The position numbers and the translations under genes were made by a program. From Verrucomicrobiaceae bacterium (lineage in GTDB: Bacteria; Verrucomicrobiota; Verrucomicrobiia; Verrucomicrobiales; Akkermansiaceae): a stretch of DNA of 38,266 nt. Of this stretch, positions 13,424-23,029 are shown one piece after another. Each line of letters starts with the position of its first letter. Within the stretch, counting starts at the first letter, position 1. Below the pieces are notes generated by a model. It was not told where the DNA came from and searched no databases. It saw nothing but the letters and a program-made list of their open reading frames with translations. Where the stretch lies: assembly GCA_027487435.1 (NCBI GenBank), contig JAIYDP010000206.1, forward strand, positions 1 to 38,266, written 5' to 3'.

Positions 13424-14203
13424 CTACTGCTCGCGATCTTCGCGAACAAAGATCAGTCGTCCGTCAAGTTCAGAATTGCTGAGTTCAAGAATTGCTTTCT
13501 GAGCTTCATCGACGGTCGAGTACTCAACGATTCTTCAAGTTCAGACAACTCACAACAATTCCCAACGCGCAGCCTTTCGATCGCCCGCTTGGTTCGGTGA
13601 GGACATCGGCACGAACGACATTGCCTGCCTGACGCATGAAATCCTGCATCGTTTGAGTCAACATGAGAGCGACAAAACTTTAAGCGCTTGCCATTGGGTA
13701 GTCCATGACATGTTTCCCACGAAAACACGGCTTCCCTGGACGTCGCTGAGCCCAGCAGCAGGTCTGGGTCCACGGCGTGGAGATGAGGAGAATTTCATCC
13801 CCCCTCCTGCTCCGCTTTCCTCACGATCCTCCATAATCAATCAACGTTTAAATGACCAACTACTTCGCGGACATACAGAGCTCGTCCAAGGAAATTCGTG
13901 TTGTTGAGTTGCTGGATAGCTCTAGCAGCTTCTGCTGCGGATGCGTACTCAACGATCCTGGAGAATTAAGAGCGCTCGAGCACAGCAACCCGCAGCCCTT
14001 CGAACGACCATCTTCGGTCATCACCTCAGCGTAGACGACCTCTCCTGCGCCACGAAAATGATCCTAAGCGCTAAATCAGACCGCTAAGAGCACAAAACCT
14101 TCAGCTCCTTCCAGGTAACATTCCACGACAGGTTCCCAACATACAAGCGCTTTCCACTAGAAGCAGGGCGAGCAGCATATGGAGCACCGCGATTTGATGA
14201 CAT
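13424..14203 (-). CDS. Two-RRM RNA-binding protein (Gbp2/Hrb1- or hnRNP M-like)
   Basis: A single-stranded RNA-binding protein with two RNA recognition motifs and a short glycine- and arginine-rich linker. RRM1 has RNP2 LYVGNLSW, then WKELK, RSKGCGIVEYA (RNP1) and ALYVRE. RRM2 has RNP2 VFVGNMSW, then WQALK, RSKGCAIVEYS (RNP1) and [10 protein letters not shown] before the TAG. The VRED(R)E endings and the W-x-x-LK feature resemble yeast Gbp2/Hrb1, which bind mRNA during export, but orthology is not proven. Introns lie at 14064-14098 and 13958-13989 in RRM1, at matching places in RRM2 (13644-13678, 13533-13566), and one of about 35 nt between the domains. The frame is open upstream to 14287. 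I chose the start [10 protein letters not shown] at 14203 because it leaves about 120 nt to the SSL1 stop. Confidence 0.82.
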
Positions 14204-14326
14204 CGATTCAAGCCTTTTCTCGTTATAGAGTACAGTGTATGGCTGACCTTGAAGCACCTGCATTGTCAGAGAGACCTCCATGTTCATGAACCTTGCGGGG
14301 ATTAAGAGTTATTAGTTAAGATACAA

Positions 14327-15742
14327 TCATTTTACAGAGCTTTCACAAGACGGACACACATGCAAGCTTTCATGAATGAATAAATTACAATGCTCACTGC
14401 GAAATTAATCGGGGCAAGGAAACGACGAACCAAAACGTTGAAGAACAGCGGACACAAGAATATTTCCTCGAGAAAATGAAGGCGCTGCAGCCAAAACAGC
14501 AAAACCCGGAGTTTGAGCTAGAAAGTGAGGTATGTATAGAAATAGTGCACTCGAGATCTTGCTCATCAAAGTCAGGAATGGGGAACAGATGGTGATAAGA
14601 TCTTGCCAAATGGGCAGAGAGAGAGAGGGGGAGACTGCAGACGATACAATCTACAGGAAGATCACTGCAACGTTATGACACTTAAAGCCCAAACCAGTAT
14701 GGGGAACTACATCTTGGACAACGGAATACGATGGACTGAAACTGTGAGTGACTGACAAGTTAGACTTGTCACGAATCATCAAACCAGGCGCAGATGACTC
14801 TCTCTTCGAGCAATTGCCTTTGAGGGAATCCCATCATAATTGCCTCTGATGGAGGGCTGGCTCCGTCTATATCACGACCTTGGGGTGGTGGTGTGCAGAA
14901 CTTAGACAATATGGACGACAATGAGTCCGGGTTCGTTGCAACTAGATAATATCCTCAAGTCGTTATCAATTTCAATGGCGGCCCACCTTGAGTCTCCTGT
15001 GCAATTTTTTTGCAAACGAAGACTTCACAGCCCAACCCAACGACATGACACCTCATATTTTAGGCCACATACTCATATTAAAACTTGATCTTTTCTCTCT
15101 TGAGTCTTTGGATCGTCTCGTCGACATCCCCTGGATCGATAGTGCAAATATTCCCAAATACTATCAGAATCTCACGACAACCGTATGAAGGAATCTGACT
15201 ACAAGGTCAACAGGGTCAAAAATTGCTAAACGATAAAGTCTGAAGAGAGACTTCCATGGCGTTCTGAAGAGAAGCTGCCTGCGGCATCAGACGAGTGGAC
15301 TCATCCTCTCAAACCCCAGCTGGGGCCGTTTCTAACTTGGATTTGATCACATCGACGTGGTGCCGAATAGTACCAGACATCTCAGAGAGCTTTTGGACTT
15401 TTCCTGATCGCATCTGAACCAAGCTCATTTTTGACAGTGGATTCTGACTGAAAAAGTTCTGTTCAGATTAAAAAGAAAGAAACCGACCCAAACCTTCACA
15501 AATTCTTCAACGCTATTGCGAACAACAGTCATTCTCATTGGTTTGAAGTCAAGAAGCGCCATTTTGTCGGATGCATCGATGCAAACCATCAAGAACCGGA
15601 CCACCCCTCTCCTTATGACAGCAGAATCTCTCGTGGCTGATCGCTTCTTAGCCTTGGATGGTGCTGCAGGAACGAGGAATCCCCTCTCATCCTCGGCAAC
15701 GTCATCGACAGCACCTCGAAACTGCGAGATGGATGAAGTCAT
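14327..15742 (-). CDS. GTF2H2: TFIIH subunit p44 / SSL1
   Basis: p44/Ssl1 is a core TFIIH subunit that stimulates the XPD helicase in nucleotide excision repair and transcription. The vWA-like domain begins GVVRFLMVCIDASDKM, then LDFKPMRMTVV. It continues, after splicing, through EMSGTIRHH, SLQNAMEVSLQTL, REILIVFGNICTIDPGDVDE, CHVVGLGCEVFVCKKIA and GYYLVATNPDSL, then CTPPP and MGFPQ. The zinc region reads VICACHSQ, FRCPRCSSPYCDLPVDC, HLARSYHHLFPIPDFDE, and a C-terminal C4-type ring CCFGC...YSCVRC...FCEHC...VCPSC. Eight introns of about 33-45 nt restore the frame; the first is 15459-15493. The stop is TGA at 14327-14329. The start 15742 lies 49 nt from the start of the divergent coiled-coil gene. 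All expected parts are present. Confidence 0.95.
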
Positions 15743-15791
15743 TTGTACATTAAAGAACCAACTTCAGGAAAAGTGGGAGGGTCGAAAACTG
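15743..15791. promoter_or_regulatory. 49-nt divergent intergenic region (SSL1 / coiled-coil gene)
   Basis: The space between two head-to-head start codons. If the + strand gene used its upstream in-frame ATG (15729), the two coding starts would overlap. No named motif was seen. Confidence 0.4.
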
Positions 15792-18434
15792 ATGGAAGTT
15801 TTACAATGCTATGTCATTCAGATCGACCCAGAAGTCGAGACCGGATTCCTGACTTTTTCAAATGCTAAGAGCCTTGGGGGTGACATGAAAACAAGAACGC
15901 ATATCTTCAAAAAGAATGACGTGTCGGTGTTTCTGCAAAAGCAAAGCCCAGTTGCGTTCTTGTTCAAGGGGCAGGCTGAAACGAGGTCTTCTGAGATCGA
16001 GATTCAAATGATGTCGCTTCCTAGAGATGAAGATAAGGCAAAGGCCACTCTTGTTTCGACTGTGAAGATTTCTTTGGCGGAACATTTTGATGAGCTCCTT
16101 AATGATCATGAAGTCGAAATTCCGATCGCTATTGGCTCCTCTTCTGCTGTTTTGAAATTTATCATCATCTCTGGTGGAAACGATCAAAGCCTCAATGATT
16201 CTCTTAACGTCGACGTTGTCGCAGCGACAATTCACCACCAGGGTGACGACAGCCACAAACATGGTATATTCTTTCAAGCTGCAGCCGCTTCGGGTGGATT
16301 TGTTGTAACAGATGTTGCTGACTCGGCCGGAATGGTGATCTGGAACCAGAAGCTCTCCCTCCTTGTGCCTCGCTTGTCCAGCGGTTCAAGATCTTCGTCA
16401 GAGTCCCAAGTCAGTCTGTGGCTCGCTGAAGAGCCTCGCATCTTCGCGAACGGTGATGTAGACATCTCCGAGTTTGACTACGATACCGATGTCCTGACAG
16501 ATGTGCACTCCACCGACACAAGGACCCTCTGCCTTCTCTCCCATCCAAGGAATCTGAGGGCTGCATTCATTGCTTGCGCACAGAAATCTGCCTCTCATTT
16601 TGTAGAAGTCGAAATTGTCATTGCCGAGGGGTCATCTTCTCTGCCCATCGTTGCGGCAGCTTCTCTGTCCGGCGCTCCGCAAGAATTGAAAGCTCTGCCA
16701 GTTGAGTTGTCAGGAGATCCGTATTCCATTGCAAGCGACTCTTCGGTGTCGTTTCGATTGTTTCTTGTCGTTCCAAACACAGGTTCGATTGCAACGTCTC
16801 GAACCGTTGTCCTTCCCACAAGCTCTATCGAAAACGCTCTCACTGTCAGCATTTTCAAAGTTGACAACCCATCAGCAGAAGCGGAGCCGTTTTCGTTTTC
16901 TCTTTTAGCGAAGCATTCTGTAACCCTGTTAGACGTGACCACAACTGAGGCAGTTGTTGGGCCTTCAAAGAGCCACACGAAGTACTTCGAACTTGTTTCC
17001 CCATTCCAAATGCCTTCAGAGGCCGGAGAAGTAGAAGCTCGGCTCTACGTCCGTATATTCTCCCTCGCTGATGCTTTGAATGCTGTGGCCGATGTCAATC
17101 CAGATGCCTTGCCTCCTGATGCCGCGCAACCCACATTAACAGATCTTTTCAGAGTAGCGAGAACTGGCATGATGTCCTCTGAGACGCCTCCGTCAATGGC
17201 TGTCCGTTTTGACTTGGCTCACAACAAGGCTGGCAATCCCGCTATGAAAAAACTCAAATTGGCGCTTTCTGCAGTGAAGCCGAGCGGCTTCATGAGCGCT
17301 CCCCAAACGACTCGACGAGTTGATGAAGACAAGAACAGAGAAGAAATGGCGAAATTGGTCGCAGAAAGGGATTCGTTTCTCTCAGCGAAGAATGCTACGT
17401 TGGTAGCGGAAATTCATGCACTGACCTTTCAGCGAGGCATCGATGAAGCTGGCACTGGAGGAAAAGCAGCGTACCATCGCAGGTTTAGTTGAGGAGGTCG
17501 CAGAGAGCGCCAAGGCAGTCTTGTTGTGTGGTGGCGAAATCACGGAGCTCCGTGAGCGTGTGCGTCGGCTTCAGGTGCCTTTTGAATTGATTTCGCTTGT
17601 TGACTCTTGCAGAAGGATAAAGCGGAACTTCAGCAGATTGTTCAGCGCCCTGATAGGGTTCGAGTGAGGACTGATGATTTGGAAATCCTCGATCGCGTGG
17701 AGTTAGAGAAGAGGCTGCTGATGGCCGTACAGGCGTACGAGATTGAGACGGGGCGAAGGAAAGAACTCGAAGAGAAGATGCGGGATGTGCACGGAAAGCT
17801 CCTGAGGTTGAAAGGAGTTGAGCGGCAATACAAAGCATTGGAAGAGGCTCACGTAGCTCAGGCGGAGTTTATTCAGAAAATGCAGCAAGAAGTGGCCAAG
17901 GTGTCCATTTTGCTTCGCATCTTAGAGCCTCAGATTGACAAATATCGAGTTACCACCCGAAATCAAGAGGAGGTCATTGAGAAGCTAGAAGAAATGATGC
18001 AGGGGGCATTGATGGAGGCCAAACGGAGTAAGTCTTTGGAGGCTGAACGGGAGGCTCTGATGGAGGACTTGCGTAAAGAGACTGAAGAAAAAGAGAGCTT
18101 GCGGAAGCAGGTGGAAACGATGGAGGCGCACATTGTTGAAATGCAAAAGAAGTTTGAAGACGACATGAAGCGTCTTGAGGTAGCTGAAGAAACATTCAAC
18201 TTGATCATTCCTCAGGCTAACCCTCCTCCGGCGTCGAATGCCGCTGGTGCGGCAGCGACAACGAAAGCAAAGCCTGGCGATTGGGAGAAGGAGCGGCTGA
18301 TGCTGACGCTGCGTACGGAGAAGGCAGAGACTAGAGCGAAGTCGATGGAGAAGCAAATGAATGACAACAATAAGAAGTTTGCGAGAGAGATTGCCGAGCT
18401 GAAGACGAAGCTGCTGAATGCAGGCACTGAATAG
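15792..18434 (+). CDS. Large protein with beta-rich (C2-like?) N-terminal part and C-terminal coiled coil, function unknown
   Basis: I do not recognise this protein with certainty. The start MEVLQCYVIQ (15792) or an upstream in-frame ATG (15729) opens a first exon of about 1.6 kb. It encodes roughly 530 residues rich in Ser, Val and Ala with alternating hydrophobics, suggesting several beta-sandwich or C2-like domains. A 34-nt intron at about 17389-17422 joins SAKNAT to MKLALEEKQ and opens a charged heptad-rich coiled coil. A second intron (about 17575-17612, after RVRRLQ) leads to QKDKAELQQI. The coiled coil runs through KYRVTTRNQEEVIEKLEEMM, then a Pro/Ala linker and a last helix, ending LLNAGTE. 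The layout recalls CCDC33-type C2/coiled-coil proteins, but that is a weak guess. It is convergent with the GST gene, 22 nt between stops. Confidence 0.6.
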
Positions 18435-18456
18435 GGTTTACCGTGCGGAATTGCGG

Positions 18457-19323
18457 TTACAAATTTCCAAATGAGGCCATCTTATTGTTGATGGGGGCTC
18501 TCAAGTACTTGTCGGACGCCATGAACTCTTTCACTTTGGGCAGCTCCTTTGTGGTCAAATGGCGTCACAAAGTTGGACCTCGAAGCGGGTCATGAAAGCA
18601 GTCAAGTTGGAGAAGTCGTTGAGAATGGACGGTGTGTGAATACGGTGCTGATCCAAAAGCTCGTACATGATGAAGTCGGCAAACGACAACTGGCCCGTCA
18701 TTTTGGGTGCGCAGAGATTGTCACAGAATCCCCTGCGATCCACTTCTTGCCCATCATGAAGCGCTCGAATGAAGCAAGTGCCCCTGCCTTGACTCCTTCG
18801 ATGTACTGATGCTCGATGGTATCATAGCGGTCCTTTGGTGCGTAGCACAAGGACACCCAGCGCTGCGGAGTCACAACGGCAGCGAACCAGTAAACATTCC
18901 TGAAGTCCATGAGCTCATCTGCCATCATATCGATAATTGAGCTCTCCAATGCGTTGTGACTGAAACATCCTGTAAGTGAGAGATGACAAGAGCGCCAGCA
19001 GACCAGATTTGTTGGCGATGTATCGGAGAATTGCGTTGCTCTGAGTGATCTTCACGTCTCCATCGATGAGGTAGGGAAGCTAGGGGGTAAGTCTTTGATC
19101 AAGAAATCGGAGTACGTTAGGGAATGGGAGACCGAGGCTGTGCTTCACATCGAGCCACGATGAACGATCATACGCGGGTCCATCTCCACATATGTACTGC
19201 ACATCCTCGTGTGGGAGGCCGCAATACTGCAAAAGTAGTCGTATCGGCTGCTGAAGCTGCAAAGTGAGCAAACGCTGTATCAAACGAAACCCCTCGAATT
19301 TTCCAATACCCAGTCACAATCAT
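18457..19323 (-). CDS. Glutathione S-transferase, class mu type
   Basis: A cytosolic enzyme that conjugates glutathione to electrophiles (phase II detoxification). The spliced product starts [11 protein letters not shown], matching the mu-class MxxGYWxIRG with the catalytic Tyr. It continues [28 protein letters not shown] then [20 protein letters not shown], the glutathione-site region. The helical domain has [43 protein letters not shown] and MTRFE, then [14 protein letters not shown] and the end MASFGNL with TAA at 18457-18459. At least five introns of about 31-37 nt are needed, for example after KIRG, after FPN and after RFE. Length (about 220 residues) is normal. It sits head to head with a cytochrome P450. 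Confidence 0.93.
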
Positions 19324-19355
19324 CAAGACTTATTCTCAAAAGTAGTTGGTTGTTA
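19324..19355. promoter_or_regulatory. 32-nt shared region between GST and P450 start codons
   Basis: The whole space between the two ATGs is 32 nt. Both N-termini are well supported (GST: MxxGYWxIRG; P450: hydrophobic membrane anchor), so the starts are unlikely to be wrong by much. Regulation must be shared or lie inside coding sequence. No specific binding motif can be named. Confidence 0.5.
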
Positions 19356-20930
19356 ATGATGTTTCTGGTCGCCTTAGCCGTTCTGGCAACTTCAGCCGTC
19401 TCATTTTTTGTAATCCTCAAACGGCGCCAAGTTCGTCGTCGAGTTCACAGCTAATTCTAAAGTTTTTTTCCATCGCATCCAACATTCGGGCAACGTTTAA
19501 AGGTCCTGAACCATCTTTCCCATTGGGGAACATCTCGTGCTTAAACCCAGACGCTTTGGCTGGCCTCCGATATTTAATGAGTGCACATAGATGTTGTTAT
19601 GAGTGATTTCATAGCCTTTTGCGATAAAGACAACGGTATGTGCGGTTTCATGATCTTCTCAAACTTGGCTGTGATTGTAACGAAGGCTGAGCATGTGAGA
19701 AAGGTAACCTCCAGTCTGATTGTTCTTAATTTGAAGGTTTTTCACTTATTTGCACATAGAAGAGAAATACCAACTGCAAAGAAGCATATGGACAATTTCT
19801 TGGGTCCCAACTCTCTTGTTTCTCTGTACGACTCAAGATGGACCTTCCACCGCAAGCTCATGTTCAAAGCCTTACAGTATTCAAAGTATCCTCTCTTCGT
19901 TGACGTTATTTCAACGACAACCGCGAAGTTGGTGGACGGATTGAGGACGAATTATCAGCGCAAGCCTATTGATATGTTGCCCTTCTTTAAAATGGTCACA
20001 TTTGATGTGATTGGCAAGGTTGCCTTTGGCTATGACTTTGAGAGCACAAAGGACATCACCAAGGGACTCAACGATGTTGCAAAAGCATTCGAGTTCCTCT
20101 TGGAAGAGCAATCTCGGAGGTCTTACACAATCAACCCTTTTTCGATGTTCTACTCTCTGCCTACGCCGAGCAATTTCAAGCACCGAGCTGCAAGAAGCCT
20201 CGTGAGGTCGAAGATTGAGGAAATGATTCGGCTGCGGCGAAGTGGGCAGGTCGCGCGGAACGAGGCTGATGAAGACTTTCTGTACCGCATGATGGACGCC
20301 AAGGATGAGCGTGGCGTTGGCCTCAACGACGAAGAGCTCACAGATGAAATCATGACGATCATGTTTGGGGGGTTCGACACCACGTCGTTGACTCTGACCT
20401 ACGCGGCGGCGCTGCTGGGGCTGCATCCAGCCAAGCAAGAGCGGCTCTTTGAGGAGTTAAAGCAGCTTCCTCCAAGGGATTTGAAGCACGAGGATATGCC
20501 AGCGCTAACATACTGCAATTGTGTCGTCAAGGAAGCCCTTCGCATGTTTCCCCCAGCCCCTTTAACCGTTCGAGCAGCTGACTCTGATCTGGACCTTGAC
20601 GGAATCAAAATCCCTGCTGGTACGGACATCTGGATTCCAATCGCTTGCATTCAAAGAGACCCTACTTCGTGGGCGGATCCAGACGATTTTGTCCCCGAAC
20701 GGTTTGAGAACGAACGAGACATTCCAAAGGGATCTTTCATCCCGTTCAGCCTCGGGGACCGAAATTGCATCGGGCAGAAATTCGCCTTACTGGAGGCCAC
20801 TGTTGCTCTTGCGACGTTTTCTAGAGCATTTCACATCACTGCGGTGACAGCAGATGTTAAAACAGCGATGGCAGGAGTCATCCAGCGCCCCGTTCCTCCG
20901 TTCTTGGTGAGTCTCGAAGCACGCAAGTAG
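19356..20930 (+). CDS. Cytochrome P450 monooxygenase (microsomal type)
   Basis: A heme-thiolate monooxygenase anchored in the ER membrane. The start MMFLVALAVLATSAVSFFV is an N-terminal membrane helix followed by the basic KRRQ. A 32-nt intron leads to FFSIASNIRATFKGPEPSFP, the Pro-rich hinge. Another junction falls near 19580-19610 and one near 19705-19760. The rest is one long exon: the C helix has SRWTFHRKLMFKA; the I helix has IMFGGFDTTSLTL (oxygen-binding G-x-D-T-T); the K helix has ExxR in KEALRMFPP; the heme loop is FSLGDRNCIG (FxxGxRxCxG). The total is about 480-500 residues, typical of eukaryotic class II P450s. The family cannot be assigned by eye; it looks CYP4-clan-like. It is divergent from a mu-class GST. 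Confidence 0.93.
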
Positions 20931-21123
20931 AAATCTCGTTCCCAGACACGACCTGCTTCTAAATGCTTCCTCGTGTGCTGCAGTAAACGTTCCTGAGCCG
21001 CTCAAGGCCAGCACGTTCGCCATCATCGCGACAGTGGACGGCATCGATAAAACACACATTAAAACATTTGACTTGACTTGACAACTCCTCCCGACCACAT
21101 ATTGCCCTTTCCGACTGCGAGAG
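20931..21123. other. Intergenic region, P450 to ART-PCMT gene
   Basis: A 193-nt spacer holding the P450 3' end and the promoter of the next gene. A short tandem TGACT(T) repeat lies near 21069-21083. No RNA gene or conserved motif was recognised. Confidence 0.3.
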
Positions 21124-22785
21124 ATGTCTGCATTTGGATCTCGACTTCTGGACGTTGACCTGGAGCCAGAGGCTATGCATAACCCCATCCAGGGGCTGAG
21201 GAGCGAAAGGCTTGTTTCCTTAGCTGAAGCAATCAACTTCCTCGTCTCCGCGGCTGCAAACGTGCCTCCGACAAAGGACGAAGTCCGCTACAAACGCCCT
21301 CGTGTCCAGGACATCCAAGATCTTGACTTGTTCGTGGACAATGCTCTCTCTTCCGTGGAGACATACTTGACGTCGCGCAGGAGAGAGGAGGAGTGTTTGA
21401 GAGGATGGACGAGGCTGACGAAAGACGAGGCAGCCGCAATCAACTTGTACACCATGCAGTGGCAGTCTGGTCCTTCTCTATTTCAAGTTTTGAACTCACA
21501 TCTGCGGGACCGAGATCGTTCATGTCTCCTTCCCTGGATGCCATTCTTGAAACTTCTTCTCGTTGGTCTCATCAAGCTCCCGAATCTTGGCTCTGGGTGC
21601 GCCTCCATATGGAGAGGAAGCCTCATCCCAAAGGAGGCAGCCACGAGGTATTCGATCAGCGGATTCAAGTTCAAATGGTGGGCCGTCACGTCTGCAACGA
21701 CGACAATGTCCGTTGTCACGACGTTCATGAACCCCAGGGCGGACCCGAGCGCAGTGAACGTCTTCTTCGCAATCGACAGAGCACATACGGCTGTTCCTGT
21801 CATGGGTCTCTCTTGTTTCCAACACGAGGACGAGGTTGTTCTTCTTCCAGGGTCCCAATTTGAAGTCAAGAGTGCAGCAGACTTTGGTGGCACGTTGCAT
21901 GTGCATATCGAGCTTGTCAATGATGGCGCTAATACGTTGCAGCTTGTTCGTGGCCAACTCACCAACGTTCCTGTTCCACAGCCTCTCCCGTCAAACAAAC
22001 TGTCCCCTACGTCTCAGTGGCTCAAGCTTGTCGATGATTCGCTTGAGCAAATCTCCAAGTGGAAATCGGAGCTACCGATGCAACCTCACCCTGGGCTATT
22101 GCGTGCGTTTAGAGCCATTGACAGAGCGTGGTTTTGCACAAGCAACTCCAATGGATGCGCATCGAAGAATGTCTCGGAGTCGACAACTGCATGGGCTGCC
22201 CTCTCATCAACGTCGCCATCAAGCGCCCGCTGCTACAATCTCTCGCCAGCCCCACTGGGCTTTGGCGTCAATATGTCCGCCCCATACCTTCATTTAGCAG
22301 GGTTGATTGCAGTTCAAAGTTTACTTGGACGCCCCAGCTTGAAGGCCCTTGATGTTGGCTGCGGCACCGGCTTCTGTGCCGCAGTCATCGCTGAGGCTGC
22401 CACCCCTTCGGATGGCAAATGCAGTGTGATTGGCATCGATCACGTCGAGGAGTTCATCGCCCTTGCAAGCGCAGCAGTCAAGTGGGCGTGCCCACATTTG
22501 AGGGGTCGCCTCGAATTCAAAGTCGCGGACGCTCGTAGAGACATTTCATCACTTGGGATGTTTGACATCATCCACGTGGGCGCGGCTATGAGCCACGAAC
22601 TGCAGTATCAATACTTGAATGCTCTCAACGTCGGTGGTGTGCTGGTTGGGCCCCTTCAAGAGGCGCCGGACAGGCAGGTGTTTGCTGCATTCAGGAAGCA
22701 TGCGGCCGCATCGTTCGAGAGGATCCCCATCACCAGCGTCGTGTACGCCAAGCTGACTGACCTTTCATCGCAGTTGAGCCCCTGA
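21124..22785 (+). CDS. Fusion of mono-ADP-ribosyltransferase (RSE type) and protein-L-isoaspartate O-methyltransferase domains
   Basis: A 553-residue protein in one uninterrupted exon. Residues about 90-275 resemble eukaryotic arginine ADP-ribosyltransferases: WTRLTKDEAAAINLYTMQW, FQVLNSHLRDRDRS, IWRG with Arg164, WWAVTSATT around 185-193, and HEDEVVLLPGSQFEV with the ExE pair Glu235/Glu237. These are the R-S-E elements that bind NAD and transfer ADP-ribose. Residues about 325-553 resemble PCMT: FRAIDRAWF, GFGVNMSAPYLH (catalytic-site Ser385), ALDVGCGTGF (SAM-binding, 410-417), VIGIDHVEEF, DIIHVGAA, and the end SVVYAKLTDL. PCMT starts repair of isoaspartyl residues using SAM. The two domains are joined by about 45 residues in one frame without a stop or frameshift. 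I know of no named family with this fusion. Whether both sites are active is not shown. Confidence 0.85.
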   Translation: MSAFGSRLLDVDLEPEAMHNPIQGLRSERLVSLAEAINFLVSAAANVPPTKDEVRYKRPRVQDIQDLDLFVDNALSSVETYLTSRRREEECLRGWTRLTKDEAAAINLYTMQWQSGPSLFQVLNSHLRDRDRSCLLPWMPFLKLLLVGLIKLPNLGSGCASIWRGSLIPKEAATRYSISGFKFKWWAVTSATTTMSVVTTFMNPRADPSAVNVFFAIDRAHTAVPVMGLSCFQHEDEVVLLPGSQFEVKSAADFGGTLHVHIELVNDGANTLQLVRGQLTNVPVPQPLPSNKLSPTSQWLKLVDDSLEQISKWKSELPMQPHPGLLRAFRAIDRAWFCTSNSNGCASKNVSESTTAWAALSSTSPSSARCYNLSPAPLGFGVNMSAPYLHLAGLIAVQSLLGRPSLKALDVGCGTGFCAAVIAEAATPSDGKCSVIGIDHVEEFIALASAAVKWACPHLRGRLEFKVADARRDISSLGMFDIIHVGAAMSHELQYQYLNALNVGGVLVGPLQEAPDRQVFAAFRKHAAASFERIPITSVVYAKLTDLSSQLSP

Positions 22786-23029
22786 TTGTTTATGTAGTAG
22801 TTATTGCTGTGAGAGGCATCAGTACACGGCGTTTCCTGAATACCGCCGGCAGACTTTGTAGAGCAAGCGACGCGGATGCTGACCCAACAGAACGAGCAAG
22901 AGGTGGGGGGATCGTGCTTTAGAGGGGGTCTACACCCACCCGAGCTGTGAAACGCTTACGGATGAGAGAGAGTCTTTTCGAATGTACTTCTACGGCGCCC
23001 CAGTTCATCCACAACCTGCTCATACAGAA
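22786..23029. other. Convergent intergenic region (ART-PCMT / condensin H)
   Basis: 244 nt between two stop codons, the longest tail-to-tail gap in the window. It must contain both polyadenylation regions. No ORF, repeat or RNA gene is supported. Confidence 0.3.

Noticed and set aside
13424..14203. Two separate single-RRM genes
   Set aside because: A GT...AG intron of about 35 nt between them restores one frame and there is no stop in between; a single two-RRM protein is simpler.
21483..21998. Long antisense frame of 171 codons
   Set aside because: It lies wholly inside the ART domain on the opposite strand, shows no family resemblance, and is explained by codon bias.
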